Source: Candidatus Binatia bacterium
GTDB lineage: Bacteria; Desulfobacterota; Binatia; UBA1149; CAITLU01
NCBI GenBank assembly: GCA_036493895.1
Contig: DASXOZ010000053.1
Coordinates: 62,001-126,000 of the forward strand
Direction: 5' to 3'
DNA length: 64,000 nucleotides
Shown piece after piece: positions 32,688-40,484 of the stretch. Under the pieces are notes generated by a model, which saw only the letters and a program-made list of their open reading frames with translations, made no database searches and was not told the origin of the DNA. Position numbers and translations under genes: made by a program. Position 1 is the stretch's first letter. Each line of letters opens with the position of its first letter.

Positions 32688-33257
32688 TCAGCCCTGGATT
32701 TTCTTCAGCAGCGCGCCCGCGTCATCGACGTTGCCGCCGATGTGCGCAGTCAGTCTCTGGCCGGAATTCGTTGCTTCCCGCTCTACCCTGGCACTGCCGT
32801 CGTAGAGCTTGCGCGCGACATCCTGCAGCGCGGGCTGTGTGGCCGCCCAGCCTTCGGCGTCGTTCGGCGCACGAAGCCGGTCGTTCGCGACGACCTCGAC
32901 GCGATCGACGTGGAATCGCGATCCGGGCAGCGACGATTCCGCCGTCAGCGCCTGTACCGCAAGCAACCCGACGCGCAGCGTGTCCGCAAGCGAGACCGCG
33001 CCGGCACCGCCGCGCAGCTTTCGCTGCACGGTAAGACCCGCCTTGCCGTCGAAACGGTCGGCGAAAATGTTGTACTCGTGGCTGACGAGCAGCACGCCGG
33101 GCCCGTCCTTCACGTGCGCGTAGTCGGCGACGTCGATCAGCACCAGCGGAAGAGTCTTCTGCTGGATCCAGCGATGAAACACGGGAATGTGCGCCTCGGG
33201 ATCAAAGCGCTCCGGCTCGCGCGCGGCGAACTTGACGACCCAGCGGTCAGTTCCCAT
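32688..33257 (-). CDS. Conserved protein of unknown function downstream of sulfite reductase
   Basis: A 189-aa protein without signal peptide or transmembrane segment. It has WVVKFAAREPERFDPEAHIPVFHRWIQQK near the N-terminus, then LVLIDVADYAHVKDGPGVLLVSHEYN, and a helical C-terminus. I recognise no catalytic motif. Its arrangement of an H-x2-W and ADYxHVxxGPG is constant with a small family often found beside siroheme reductases; this association is from memory and unverified. It lies 96 bp after the reductase stop, separated by a 15-bp tandem array. A GTG one codon earlier (33260) is a possible start; both are preceded by GGGGGCAGG. Confidence 0.7.
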   Translation of the reverse strand: MGTDRWVVKFAAREPERFDPEAHIPVFHRWIQQKTLPLVLIDVADYAHVKDGPGVLLVSHEYNIFADRFDGKAGLTVQRKLRGGAGAVSLADTLRVGLLAVQALTAESSLPGSRFHVDRVEVVANDRLRAPNDAEGWAATQPALQDVARKLYDGSARVEREATNSGQRLTAHIGGNVDDAGALLKKIQG

Positions 33258-33360
33258 CACCTGCCCCCATCCACTGTGCCCTAAACTGCCGGTCCTTCCA
33301 GCCTGCCGCGTTCATGCCTGCCGCGTTCATGCCTGCCGCTCTCATGCATGGCGCGTTCAT
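33247..33360 (-). CDS. Possible 37-aa coupling ORF between sulfite reductase and next gene
   Basis: The ATG of this frame overlaps the reductase stop (ATGA), and its own stop lies 11 bases inside the next gene. The product begins MNAPCMRAAGMNAAGMNAAG, from the 15-bp tandem array, and then WKDRQFRAQWMGAGDGN. This layout would let ribosomes pass from the reductase to the next gene without a break. Repetitive composition argues against a folded product; it may be a by-product of the array. Confidence 0.3.
   Translation of the reverse strand: MNAPCMRAAGMNAAGMNAAGWKDRQFRAQWMGAGDGN
33301..33360 (-). repeat. Four 15-bp tandem units at the sulfite reductase stop codon
   Basis: On the minus strand each unit is close to GCATGAACGCGGCAG. 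The first holds the reductase stop TGA; the unit length of five codons repeats the ATGA start/stop overlap in the same frame four times. Two units are perfect and two carry changes. Confidence 0.85.
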
Positions 33361-35648
33361 GCGCCGAGCCTGCCGAGCGCACCGCCCGCGGTCTTCGATT
33401 CCATCATGCGCGCGTAGCACGCGTGGCACGCTTCGATGAAAAGCTGCGCCTCTTCCACGCGGCGGTGCGCCTCGTCGAGATCGCGCACCTTCGTGCCGTT
33501 TTCGGCGGCGGCCAGCAGGTAGCCCGACTCCTGGCGCCCGACGAAGCGGTCGAAGAAGCGCTCGTTGTCGAGGAAACGCTCGCGGAACAGCGGCAGCACG
33601 ACCTTTGCATCGACCTTGACGTCGACATCCTCGAGCTTGAGCAGTCCCTGCGCAGCGCGGACCATCGCCTGAAACGCGAGCTCCGAAGCCTGGTCGGCGC
33701 GGTGCACGACCTGCTCGTCGTCGAGCAGCACCGAGGCATCGAACGCGAGGCTCTCGGCCTCGACGAGGCTGAACTCGGTGAGGCTGACGACCTCGCCGGC
33801 GCATTCGCCGACGCCGATGTCGCCGATCGTGTACTCGCGCACGTCGTGCCAGTCCACGTAGAAGTCGGGCCTGGCGTCGTGAGACGGAACGGGGGTCAGC
33901 GGGTTGAGCAGATCCTTGACGGCTTTCTTCCCGGTGCGTCCCACCCAGTCGCGGAATTTCTCGCCGTTCGTGCGTCCCTCCATGTAGCTCTTCAGCAGCA
34001 GGTCCACGGTTTCGGGAATCCGCTTGCTCGGCACGGCGCCGAGCGCGAGGCCGTAACTTCCGCCGTTGTTCTGCCACTCGCCGCCGAGGATCACCTGGAA
34101 ATGCGGCACGCGGTAGGGACCGACGTTGCGCGAGCTTCCGTAGAAGCCGATGTCGGCCACGTGGTGCTGGCCGCAACTGTTCGGGCAACCCGAGATCTTG
34201 ATGCGAAGGTCACGAAGGTCGGCGTCGAGCTCGAGCTGTCGCGCGTAAAGGCGCGTGCGAACTTCGGCCGCAAGTCCTCGCGAGCTTGCGACGCCGAGCT
34301 TGCAGGTGTCGGTGCCGGGGCACGTCGTCACATCCACGATCGATGCGGCGCCGGGAATGTTCAGCCCGATCCTGGCCAGCTCGTTGTACACTGCGACGAG
34401 ATCCTGTTCGTGCACCCAGCGCAGGATCAGGTTCTGCTCGACCGTCGTGCGAAGCGCATCGCGCGTGAAGCGACGGATCAACCCGGCGACGGCGCGTCCC
34501 TGCTCGGACGTGAGATCGCCGAGCGGCAGCGTGATCGATACCGCGACGAATCCAGCCTGGCGCTGGGGATACGCGTTGGTGCGGCGCCAGTCTTCGAAAC
34601 CCGGCGCGGGCTTCGCGCTGCCGTCGCTGGCCGGCTCCGGCAGGTGCTCGATCGTCGACTCGTGTGCGGTCGCCAGCCATTCGCTCCAGCGCGGGTCGGC
34701 CTCGAGTACCTTTCGCTCCTCTTCGACGAGGCGGCGGAACTCGTCGATGCCGAGCTTGGCGACGAGGAACTTGATGCGCGCCTTGTTGCGGTTCTTCTTC
34801 TCGCCGAGGCGGGCGTAGACGCGAGAGACGGCCTGGCTGAGAGGCAGCATTTCCGCCTCGGGCAGGAACTCGTAGAGGTCCTTCGCGATGTGCGGCACCG
34901 GGCCGAGCCCGCCGCCGACGACGACGCGGAATCCACGCTCCTCGCGCCCGTCCACCACGCGGGTGCGCGCGACGAAGCCGAGATCGTGAATCGTCACGAG
35001 GCCGCACGAGTACTGCTCGCAGCCGCTGTAGGCGATCTTGAACTTGCGCCCGAAGTCCTGGACGTCGCGGTGACCGAGCAGGAAGAACGTCTCGGCCTTC
35101 GCGTACGGCGAAATGTCGAACGCCTCGTCGCGGCAGATGCCGGCGAGCGGGCAGCCGGTGACGTTGCGAACGCTGTTGCCGCACGCTTCGCGCGTCGTGA
35201 CACCGACAGCTGCGAGACGGCGCTGAAGATCGGCGCTGTCTTCGATGTGCACGTAGTGGAGCTGCACGTCCTGGCGCGTGGTCACGTGGAGGATCGCGTC
35301 GCTGTATTCCTCGGCGCACTCGGCAATCGCCTCGAGCTGTTCGGCGCTCATGCGGCCGAACGGGATCTTGATCCTCTGCATCCCGGGCGCGTCCCATTCC
35401 GTGTCGGGACCTTTGGTCAGTCCCTTCTGGGGGAAAGCCAGGTCCTGGGTCGCCAGCCCGTCGTGACGGCGACCGTTGTCGTAGCGCTGGCCGTAGGCGC
35501 CGCGGCGAAGGCGGACTTCGGCAAAGACGCGCTCCTCGATCTTGCGCTGCTTGCGCAGCTCCATCTGGTTTTCGAAGGCGTCGATCTCGTCGCGCCACTG
35601 GGCCGGAATGCGGTCCGCAAGCTTTTCGCGCCAGCTCGTCTCGCTCAT
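33357..35648 (-). CDS. Siroheme-dependent sulfite/nitrite reductase with C-terminal extension
   Basis: A 763-aa cytosolic reductase. Two ferredoxin-like half-domains and two catalytic halves are seen. The siroheme-[4Fe-4S] ligands are CPGTDTCKLG and, about 40 residues later, CPNSCGQHH. An inner TGCPLAGICRDEAFD and the sulfite/nitrite-binding basic residues (THR around HVTTRQDVQLHYV) are also present. It reduces sulfite to sulfide or nitrite to ammonia with ferredoxin or a flavoprotein donor. Residues about 600-763 are an extra alpha-helical domain (HADQASELAFQAMVRAAQGLLKL...) not in standard enzymes, perhaps HEPN-like. Four hairpin repeats lie in its leader. No electron donor or sulfate activation gene is beside it. 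Confidence 0.92.
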   Translation of the reverse strand: MSETSWREKLADRIPAQWRDEIDAFENQMELRKQRKIEERVFAEVRLRRGAYGQRYDNGRRHDGLATQDLAFPQKGLTKGPDTEWDAPGMQRIKIPFGRMSAEQLEAIAECAEEYSDAILHVTTRQDVQLHYVHIEDSADLQRRLAAVGVTTREACGNSVRNVTGCPLAGICRDEAFDISPYAKAETFFLLGHRDVQDFGRKFKIAYSGCEQYSCGLVTIHDLGFVARTRVVDGREERGFRVVVGGGLGPVPHIAKDLYEFLPEAEMLPLSQAVSRVYARLGEKKNRNKARIKFLVAKLGIDEFRRLVEEERKVLEADPRWSEWLATAHESTIEHLPEPASDGSAKPAPGFEDWRRTNAYPQRQAGFVAVSITLPLGDLTSEQGRAVAGLIRRFTRDALRTTVEQNLILRWVHEQDLVAVYNELARIGLNIPGAASIVDVTTCPGTDTCKLGVASSRGLAAEVRTRLYARQLELDADLRDLRIKISGCPNSCGQHHVADIGFYGSSRNVGPYRVPHFQVILGGEWQNNGGSYGLALGAVPSKRIPETVDLLLKSYMEGRTNGEKFRDWVGRTGKKAVKDLLNPLTPVPSHDARPDFYVDWHDVREYTIGDIGVGECAGEVVSLTEFSLVEAESLAFDASVLLDDEQVVHRADQASELAFQAMVRAAQGLLKLEDVDVKVDAKVVLPLFRERFLDNERFFDRFVGRQESGYLLAAAENGTKVRDLDEAHRRVEEAQLFIEACHACYARMMESKTAGGALGRLGA

Positions 35649-35661
35649 GGTCTGTCTCCTA

Positions 35662-35778
35662 CTCGGCGCGCCCGCTGTACGGGCGCTATGCTCGGCGCGC
35701 CCGTTACACGGGCGCTATGCTCGGCGCGCCCGTTTTCACGGGCGCCCTGTCCGACGTGCCCGCTGTACGGGCGCTATG
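35662..35778 (-). repeat. Four 29-30-bp hairpin units upstream of sulfite reductase
   Basis: Units 35662-35690, 35691-35719, 35720-35749 and 35750-35778. Each contains a short stem such as GCCCG, loop, CGGGC. Loops vary (CTGTA, TTACA, TTTTCA) while the stems are kept, so base pairing may be selected. The array begins 13 bp before the reductase start codon on its coding strand. Confidence 0.88.
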
Positions 35779-36046
35779 GTCGCCCGCGGCTCAATCGGGA
35801 CCGCCGGGGCCGGCCATTGTGCCTGCGCTCGCTTGAGAAGTCCCGCGGGGGCGGCGCTCGAAAGCGCAAAGCGCGATCTTCCGGGGGAAGGGCGGCGTCC
35901 GGATCCTCCGACAGAGCCCGGCCACGACAGCCCGCGGGTGCGAACTCGGTCCGATTTCGACGACGACAGTATCGGTACTTGCCGCCGGGGTTGTAGCGAC
36001 CGTCACGCTGGCGGCGGCTCGCGTCATACCGCCTGCGTCGACCGCT

Positions 36047-36592
36047 TTGCGCCCGTGCTTCCCCACCACCGAGAGTCTGGAACAAGCCTCTGCCGCGTCC
36101 CGACTCGAGCTCGACGCCGACCTGCACTGCGACCAGGCCCTCGCCGATCCGTATCCGCTCTATCGTCGCATCCCCGATTTCGGTGCGGCGGTCTGGCTAC
36201 CGGCGCACGGCATCCGGGCAATCGACCGCTTCGCCGATATTCGCGCCGCGCTGCTTGCCGATTCGGTTCTGCTGTCGGGGCACGGAGTCTCGTCCAATGC
36301 CGAGATCAATGCCCAGGCCGGGCGCGTCACGCTGACGACAGACGGCGACATCCATCGCCAGCTTCGCCCCGTCGTGATGCGACCGAGGACGCGGGCCATG
36401 CTCGCGCGCCGCGAGAACATCGAGCTCGGCAAGACGCAGCTCCGGCTGAGCAACGTGCTGCACGGCTACGGCAGTTTTCCCGCGCGCTTTTTGCAGGATT
36501 CCCGGAACCGCGAATGCGCGGCCGGCTCGTCCGCCCCGCCGCCGCCGAGTCCTTGTCGTGCCTTCGCCGTTGGAGTAAATCTGCGGCAATGA
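36047..36592 (+). pseudogene. Cytochrome P450 N-terminal remnant
   Basis: A TTG-started frame of 181 aa has a P450 N-terminal half: ALADPYPLYRRIPDFGAAVWLP, then AIDRFADIRAALLADSVLLSG and TDGDIHRQLRPVVMRPRTRAM (helices A-C with the C-helix region HRxLR). Homology ends near residue 115; the rest is low-complexity and the heme-binding FxxGxxxCxG motif is absent, although the family needs about 400 residues. The next gene starts at 36589 with a 4-bp overlap. The enzyme cannot be active; it is likely a deletion remnant. Confidence 0.75.
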
Positions 36593-37080
36593 GCAAGGGC
36601 ACATCGATCCGCGCCTTCGACTACGTCAACCATCCTTACGAGCAGGTGAGAGCGGCCCTTGCCGGCGACGCCCGCCGGCTTTTCCGCAGCGCGACGACGT
36701 CGGCCGCTGCCCGCGCGCGCACAGTGGCCAGCCAGCTTCGCGTCGATGTAGCGGGCATCGAAGTGGCCACCGACATCACGATTGCGGTGGAAAAAATCGA
36801 AGAGCGCGAAGAGTCCGCGGGCCCGGTCCCGGAGATCCGCCTGCATCTTACGTGGGAAGCTGCCAACTCGCCGCACCTGTTTCCGTTCATGCGCGCCGAG
36901 CTTGCCGCCTATCCGCTTACATCCACGGAAACGCAGCTCGATCTCTCCGGTAACTACCAGCCGCCGCTCGGCGCTCTCGGCCGCGCGCTCGACGCCGCCG
37001 TCGGACACCGCATCGCCGAGGCGTCGGTTCACCGCTTCATTACCGAAGTCGCCAATCATCTGAGGACCACGCTCGTCTGA
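36589..37080 (+). CDS. Conserved cytosolic protein, SRPBCC-like suspected
   Basis: A 163-aa protein without signal or membrane segment. The layout (FDYVNHPYEQVRAALAGDARRLF, a middle strand region AGIEVATDITIAVEKIEE, then PFMRAELAAYPLTSTETQLDLSGNYQPPLG and a long final helix) resembles SRPBCC/START fold proteins that bind hydrophobic ligands. The family call is tentative. The stop overlaps the ATG of the cyclase gene by one base (TGATG), so the two are coupled. GGAG lies 14 bases upstream, a long spacing. Confidence 0.6.
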   Translation: MSKGTSIRAFDYVNHPYEQVRAALAGDARRLFRSATTSAAARARTVASQLRVDVAGIEVATDITIAVEKIEEREESAGPVPEIRLHLTWEAANSPHLFPFMRAELAAYPLTSTETQLDLSGNYQPPLGALGRALDAAVGHRIAEASVHRFITEVANHLRTTLV

Positions 37081-38060
37081 TGGCCGCCAAGCCGGATTTC
37101 CGCGACCTTCCGCTGTTCCGCGACCTTCCCGTCCGCAAGGACGCGCCGCCCGAATCGAACTGGGGCGTTTTCGGCGACGATGACGAGCTCGGGTGCCTGA
37201 ACTTCCTCACGCCCGAAGGGGTCGTCGATGCCGCGCGCCTGGTACGCCGCGGCCGCGTGTTCCGCCTCGACACGCCGATCAACTACGCAAGGCCTCCCCT
37301 TTTCAGCCGCAGTCCGGCCCAGCACAAGATCATCAGCTTCGAGCCGTTCGGGCTGCTCGGCCACGACGATTCACTCGACAACTACAACACGCAGGAAGGC
37401 AGCCAGTGGGACGGCCTCGGGCACATCGGACACCTGCGTCACCGCGCGTACTATAACGGCGTCACCGACGACCAGATCCAGGACGGCACCGGCGGAAAGC
37501 TCGGCATTCACCTGTGGTCGAATCGTTTCGTCGGCCGTGCAGTTCTGATCGACGTTCGCAAGCATACGCACGACGGGGGGCGCGCAATCGATCCGTTGAG
37601 CAGCGCGCACTACACGCTCGCCGATCTCGAAGAGGCGCTGGCTGCGCAGAAGACCAGGCTCGAGCCGGGCTCGATCCTGCTGGTGCGCACCGGTTGGGTC
37701 GGCGCCTACATTGCAGCTTCCGACGAGCAGAAAATTGCGATGGCTCCGATGAGCGACCTCAAGGCCTGCGGCATCGAGTCCTCGAGCGGGCTGGTCGCGT
37801 GGCTCTGGGATCACCGCGTCGCGGCGATCGGCACCGATTGTCCGGCCGTGGAGCCCTGGCCTTGGTCCTTCCAGGACGAGAAGGCCCTGCATTACCGTAC
37901 GCTGTCGCTGATGGGACTGCCGCTCGGCGAGCAATTCGTGCTCGACGAGCTGGCAGCCGATTGCGCGGCCGACGGCTGCTACGAGTTCATGCTGGTGTCG
38001 GTGCCGCTGCATCTTGAAGGCGGCATTGCGACGCCGCCGAACGCGGTCGCGATCAAGTAA
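37080..38060 (+). CDS. Cyclase-family hydrolase (kynurenine formamidase-like, COG1878)
   Basis: A 326-aa cytosolic hydrolase of the cyclase/arylformamidase-like superfamily, which uses bound metal to open amides or lactone-like rings. The family's HxGTHxDxPxH metal motif appears here as SQWDGLGHIGH-x-RHRAYY (ligands His, Asp and His can be placed at WDGLGHIGH). Later IGTDCPAVEPWPW and the C-terminal FMLVSVPLHLEGGIATPPN are typical of the group. Members act on kynurenine or other ring amides; the substrate here cannot be told. It is coupled to the upstream SRPBCC-like gene. Length is at the upper end for the family. Confidence 0.82.
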   Translation: MAAKPDFRDLPLFRDLPVRKDAPPESNWGVFGDDDELGCLNFLTPEGVVDAARLVRRGRVFRLDTPINYARPPLFSRSPAQHKIISFEPFGLLGHDDSLDNYNTQEGSQWDGLGHIGHLRHRAYYNGVTDDQIQDGTGGKLGIHLWSNRFVGRAVLIDVRKHTHDGGRAIDPLSSAHYTLADLEEALAAQKTRLEPGSILLVRTGWVGAYIAASDEQKIAMAPMSDLKACGIESSSGLVAWLWDHRVAAIGTDCPAVEPWPWSFQDEKALHYRTLSLMGLPLGEQFVLDELAADCAADGCYEFMLVSVPLHLEGGIATPPNAVAIK

Positions 38061-38122
38061 CCGCAGGCACAGCGGCAGACTGGCGCTCTGCAGCGCGCCG
38101 GTCTAGACCGGGGAATCGCGCG

Positions 38123-39172
38123 ATGCGGCTCTTTCCACTGAAGAATTCCTGGCGGATCGTCGCCATCGTGTGCGCGCTGCACGCGGAGCCGGCCCGCGCG
38201 CAGGAAACGGCGGCCGAGGAGGTCGAGCTTCGCGCGGAAGTGTTGCGCGTGCTGCCGGTAGACTCGGCGCGGCGCGCGTTCGGAGAGGTCACGGCGCCTA
38301 CCTCCGGAGAGGCGGAAATTTCCGGCCAGTACTGGGACGGCTGCCTGCGTGGGGCCGTCGAGCTTCCCGCCAGCGGTGAGCACTGGCAGGTGATGCGGCC
38401 TTCACGCAACCGCGCGTGGGGTCACCCGGCGATGATCCGGTTCCTCGAGAAATTCGCCGACCAGGCGGCAAAAGCGACGGGCTGGCGCGGGATCCTCATT
38501 GGCGACGTCTCGCAACCGCGCGGCGGACCGATGCTGACCGGGCACGCGTCCCACCAGATCGGTCTCGATGCCGACATCTACCTGCTGCCGATGCCGAATC
38601 GTGCGATGACGAACGAGGAAATCGAAAACCTGAAGTCACCGTCGCTGCTGCGCGCCGACCGCCGAGACGTCGATCCGAAGGTCTATGCGCCTGCGCATCT
38701 GGCGTTGCTTCGCGAGGCGGCGCGCCAACCCGAGGTCGAGCGCGTCTTCGTCAACGCAGGAATCAAGCGCGCGCTCTGTCGCGACGCGGAAAGCGATCGC
38801 GAATGGCTGGCCAAGATCCGCCCGGTGATCGGGCACGACTACCACTTCCACATCCGCCTCTACTGTCCGCCGGGCCAGGCCGGCTGCAAGGAGCAGGAGC
38901 CGCCGGCCTCCGGCGACGGTTGCGGCAAGGAGCTGGACTACTGGTTTTCCCCGGGGATTCTCGCCGCGAAGCCGTCGCGTACGGGAACGTCGATCTCGCT
39001 GCGATCGATGCCGGCGCCGTGCCAGCAGCTCGCCCGCGAGTCGACTCCTGCGTCCATCGCCTCGGTGTCCCACGATGCCTCTGTCGCAACTGCTGCCGGC
39101 GCATCGGCACACCGGCATACGAAGGCGACGAGCCGCAGCGCACCCGCGAAGTCGAAGAAAGCGAAAAGCTGA
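38123..39172 (+). CDS. mepA: Penicillin-insensitive murein endopeptidase
   Basis: A 349-aa periplasmic zinc peptidase of the LAS family that cleaves the D-Ala-mDAP cross-bridge of peptidoglycan. A signal peptide (IVAIVCALHAEPARA) starts the chain. Zinc ligands: GHASHQIGLDADIY (H and D) and GHDYHFHIRL (H-x-H), with RNRAWGHPAMIRFLEKFA before them; these match MepA. The C-terminal 80 residues after CGKELDYWFSP are low-complexity and basic (TKATSRSAPAKSKKAKS), not in E. coli MepA. Cys pairs suggest disulfides. Upstream gap is 62 bp and no operon partner is evident. Confidence 0.93.
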   Translation: MRLFPLKNSWRIVAIVCALHAEPARAQETAAEEVELRAEVLRVLPVDSARRAFGEVTAPTSGEAEISGQYWDGCLRGAVELPASGEHWQVMRPSRNRAWGHPAMIRFLEKFADQAAKATGWRGILIGDVSQPRGGPMLTGHASHQIGLDADIYLLPMPNRAMTNEEIENLKSPSLLRADRRDVDPKVYAPAHLALLREAARQPEVERVFVNAGIKRALCRDAESDREWLAKIRPVIGHDYHFHIRLYCPPGQAGCKEQEPPASGDGCGKELDYWFSPGILAAKPSRTGTSISLRSMPAPCQQLARESTPASIASVSHDASVATAAGASAHRHTKATSRSAPAKSKKAKS

Positions 39173-39217
39173 ACGCGAGCCGTAGTGTCCTGGCGATGCG
39201 CCAGGCCCTCGAGTTCG

Positions 39218-39556
39218 TCAGGCCCGCGCGAGCGTGATCGCGCCTTCCGGGCAGGCCACCACGCAAAGACCGCACGCCTGGCAGTCGGTCGCCCGCGGCG
39301 TGTACGCGGTCTGCCATCCGTGCGCCACGCTGCGAAGCCGGCCGAACAGCGAAAGCGCACGATAATCCGCGTCGTCGATGTCGCATACCTCGAACACCTG
39401 GTACGGGCAGACCTCGACGCAGTCGTTTTTGCCCTCGCAGCGGGCGTGGTCGACGACGGGGACGAACGTGCCGGGCGCGGCGCGGCAGTTGTCGCCGGGC
39501 CGGCGAGGATGCTCGGCCGCGCGCCGGGCCTTTTCCGTGTCGAGCGAGCCGGCCAT
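39218..39556 (-). CDS. 2[4Fe-4S] ferredoxin-type protein, last gene of the Psp-like operon
   Basis: A 112-aa protein with two Cys clusters: CEGKNDCVEVCPYQVFE (the first C spacing is C-x5-C, one more residue than usual) and CQACGLCVVACPEGAI. About 30 residues between them are a longer insertion than in 7Fe or 8Fe ferredoxins. It begins five bases after the stop of a 47-aa gene and is the last of five genes on this strand. It may carry electrons or bind as a structural unit; a redox input to the stress operon is possible. Confidence 0.85.
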   Translation of the reverse strand: MAGSLDTEKARRAAEHPRRPGDNCRAAPGTFVPVVDHARCEGKNDCVEVCPYQVFEVCDIDDADYRALSLFGRLRSVAHGWQTAYTPRATDCQACGLCVVACPEGAITLARA

Positions 39557-39560
39557 TGCG

Positions 39561-39704
39561 TTACGGATTACCCCAGTCGTGCGAATGCCACCGGGCCGAC
39601 GCCTTGCGCGCCCGTTCGGCCAGCTCGATCAGCAGCTCGCCGTTTCCGTAAAGGACGAAAGCCGTTGCTGCAGCGGCGCCGCAGAGAAATCCAAGTCCGA
39701 ACAT
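39561..39704 (-). CDS. Small 47-aa membrane-anchored protein in the Psp-like operon
   Basis: The frame reads MFGLGFLCGAAAATAFVLYG, then NGELLIELAERARKASARWH and ends in SHDWGNP. A single hydrophobic helix is followed by an amphipathic basic helix, like small inner-membrane proteins of the PspB/PspD type, though it is not clearly homologous. GGAGGTAGCG precedes the ATG. Codon use is like neighbours. It lies between the PspA and ferredoxin genes with gaps of 36 and 4 bp. It is below usual automatic size limits, so it is likely missed in annotations. Confidence 0.75.
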   Translation of the reverse strand: MFGLGFLCGAAAATAFVLYGNGELLIELAERARKASARWHSHDWGNP

Positions 39705-39740
39705 ATCGCTACCTCCTGGTATCGACCGGCGTTGCGTTGC

Positions 39741-40484
39741 TCACATCGAGGACGCGCGTGACGCGACGGGCTCGGCCGCGCCGTTGGCACTCGCGGGAAG
39801 AAGAAGATGCAGCGGCACGCGCCGGCTCCGCTTCATCTCGTCGAGACGCGCGCGCGCGGCCTGGCTCGCCTGCTCGGCACGAAGCCGCCCGAGCCGCGCA
39901 TCCAGGTTCGCGTCGCCGCTGTCGATCTCGTCGGCGAGCGAGGCGATCGTGCGCTCGATGGACTCACGCACGCCGTCGAGCGCTGCGATGTCGGCATCGG
40001 GAGAGAGCCCGGCCATCGCGTTCTGCAGCTTCAGGCGCGCTTCGGCATTGGCCAGCCTGGCCAGGTTACGGGCCTTCTCGTCTCTGAGCCGATGAATCTC
40101 GCCCTGGAACGCCGTGAGGTTGGACTTTGCCGAGTCGGCCTCTCGCTCGAGCTCGCCCATCTCGCCGCGAACGCGTTCGAGATCCTCGGCGATGCGGTCT
40201 CGCCTGCCGATCAGGAACAGCGCCGCTCCGTCGTCGTCGCGGTCGACGGCCAGGTCGAGCTGCTCACCGGTACTATCGAGCTCGCGCCTCGAGTCTTCCA
40301 CCTGGCGCGCGAGCTTGTTGCGCATGTAGAGGATGCTCGCGGCGGCTTCGCGCAGGCGCGTGTACTGGCGCTGGCGCTCGGCGATCGCGGCCTCGTAGAC
40401 CGCGGCCGGATCGCGCTTTTCGCGCGTCTTCATCCATTGCGAAAGCTTTCCACGAACGAGATTGATCAGCCTGGAAACGAACAT
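39741..40484 (-). CDS. pspA: PspA/IM30-family membrane-stress protein
   Basis: Peripheral inner-membrane protein, 247 aa, that forms ESCRT-III-like assemblies and protects the membrane. The chain is an almost uninterrupted coiled coil, beginning MFVSRLINLVRGKLSQWMKTREKRDP, then EAAIAERQRQYTRLREAAASILYMRNKLARQ. These are the alpha0 and hairpin helices of the family. The C-terminus ends in a low-complexity segment. ATG at 40484 overlaps the last base of the activator stop and has AGGGAGG six bases upstream; a GTG one codon earlier is an alternative. Partner genes upstream suggest sigma-54 control. Confidence 0.88.
   Translation of the reverse strand: MFVSRLINLVRGKLSQWMKTREKRDPAAVYEAAIAERQRQYTRLREAAASILYMRNKLARQVEDSRRELDSTGEQLDLAVDRDDDGAALFLIGRRDRIAEDLERVRGEMGELEREADSAKSNLTAFQGEIHRLRDEKARNLARLANAEARLKLQNAMAGLSPDADIAALDGVRESIERTIASLADEIDSGDANLDARLGRLRAEQASQAARARLDEMKRSRRVPLHLLLPASANGAAEPVASRASSM

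Noticed and set aside
35662..35778. CRISPR or classical riboswitch upstream of sulfite reductase
   Set aside because: Repeats are contiguous and hairpin-like without spacers. They do not fit SAM, cobalamin or other riboswitch layouts that I know.
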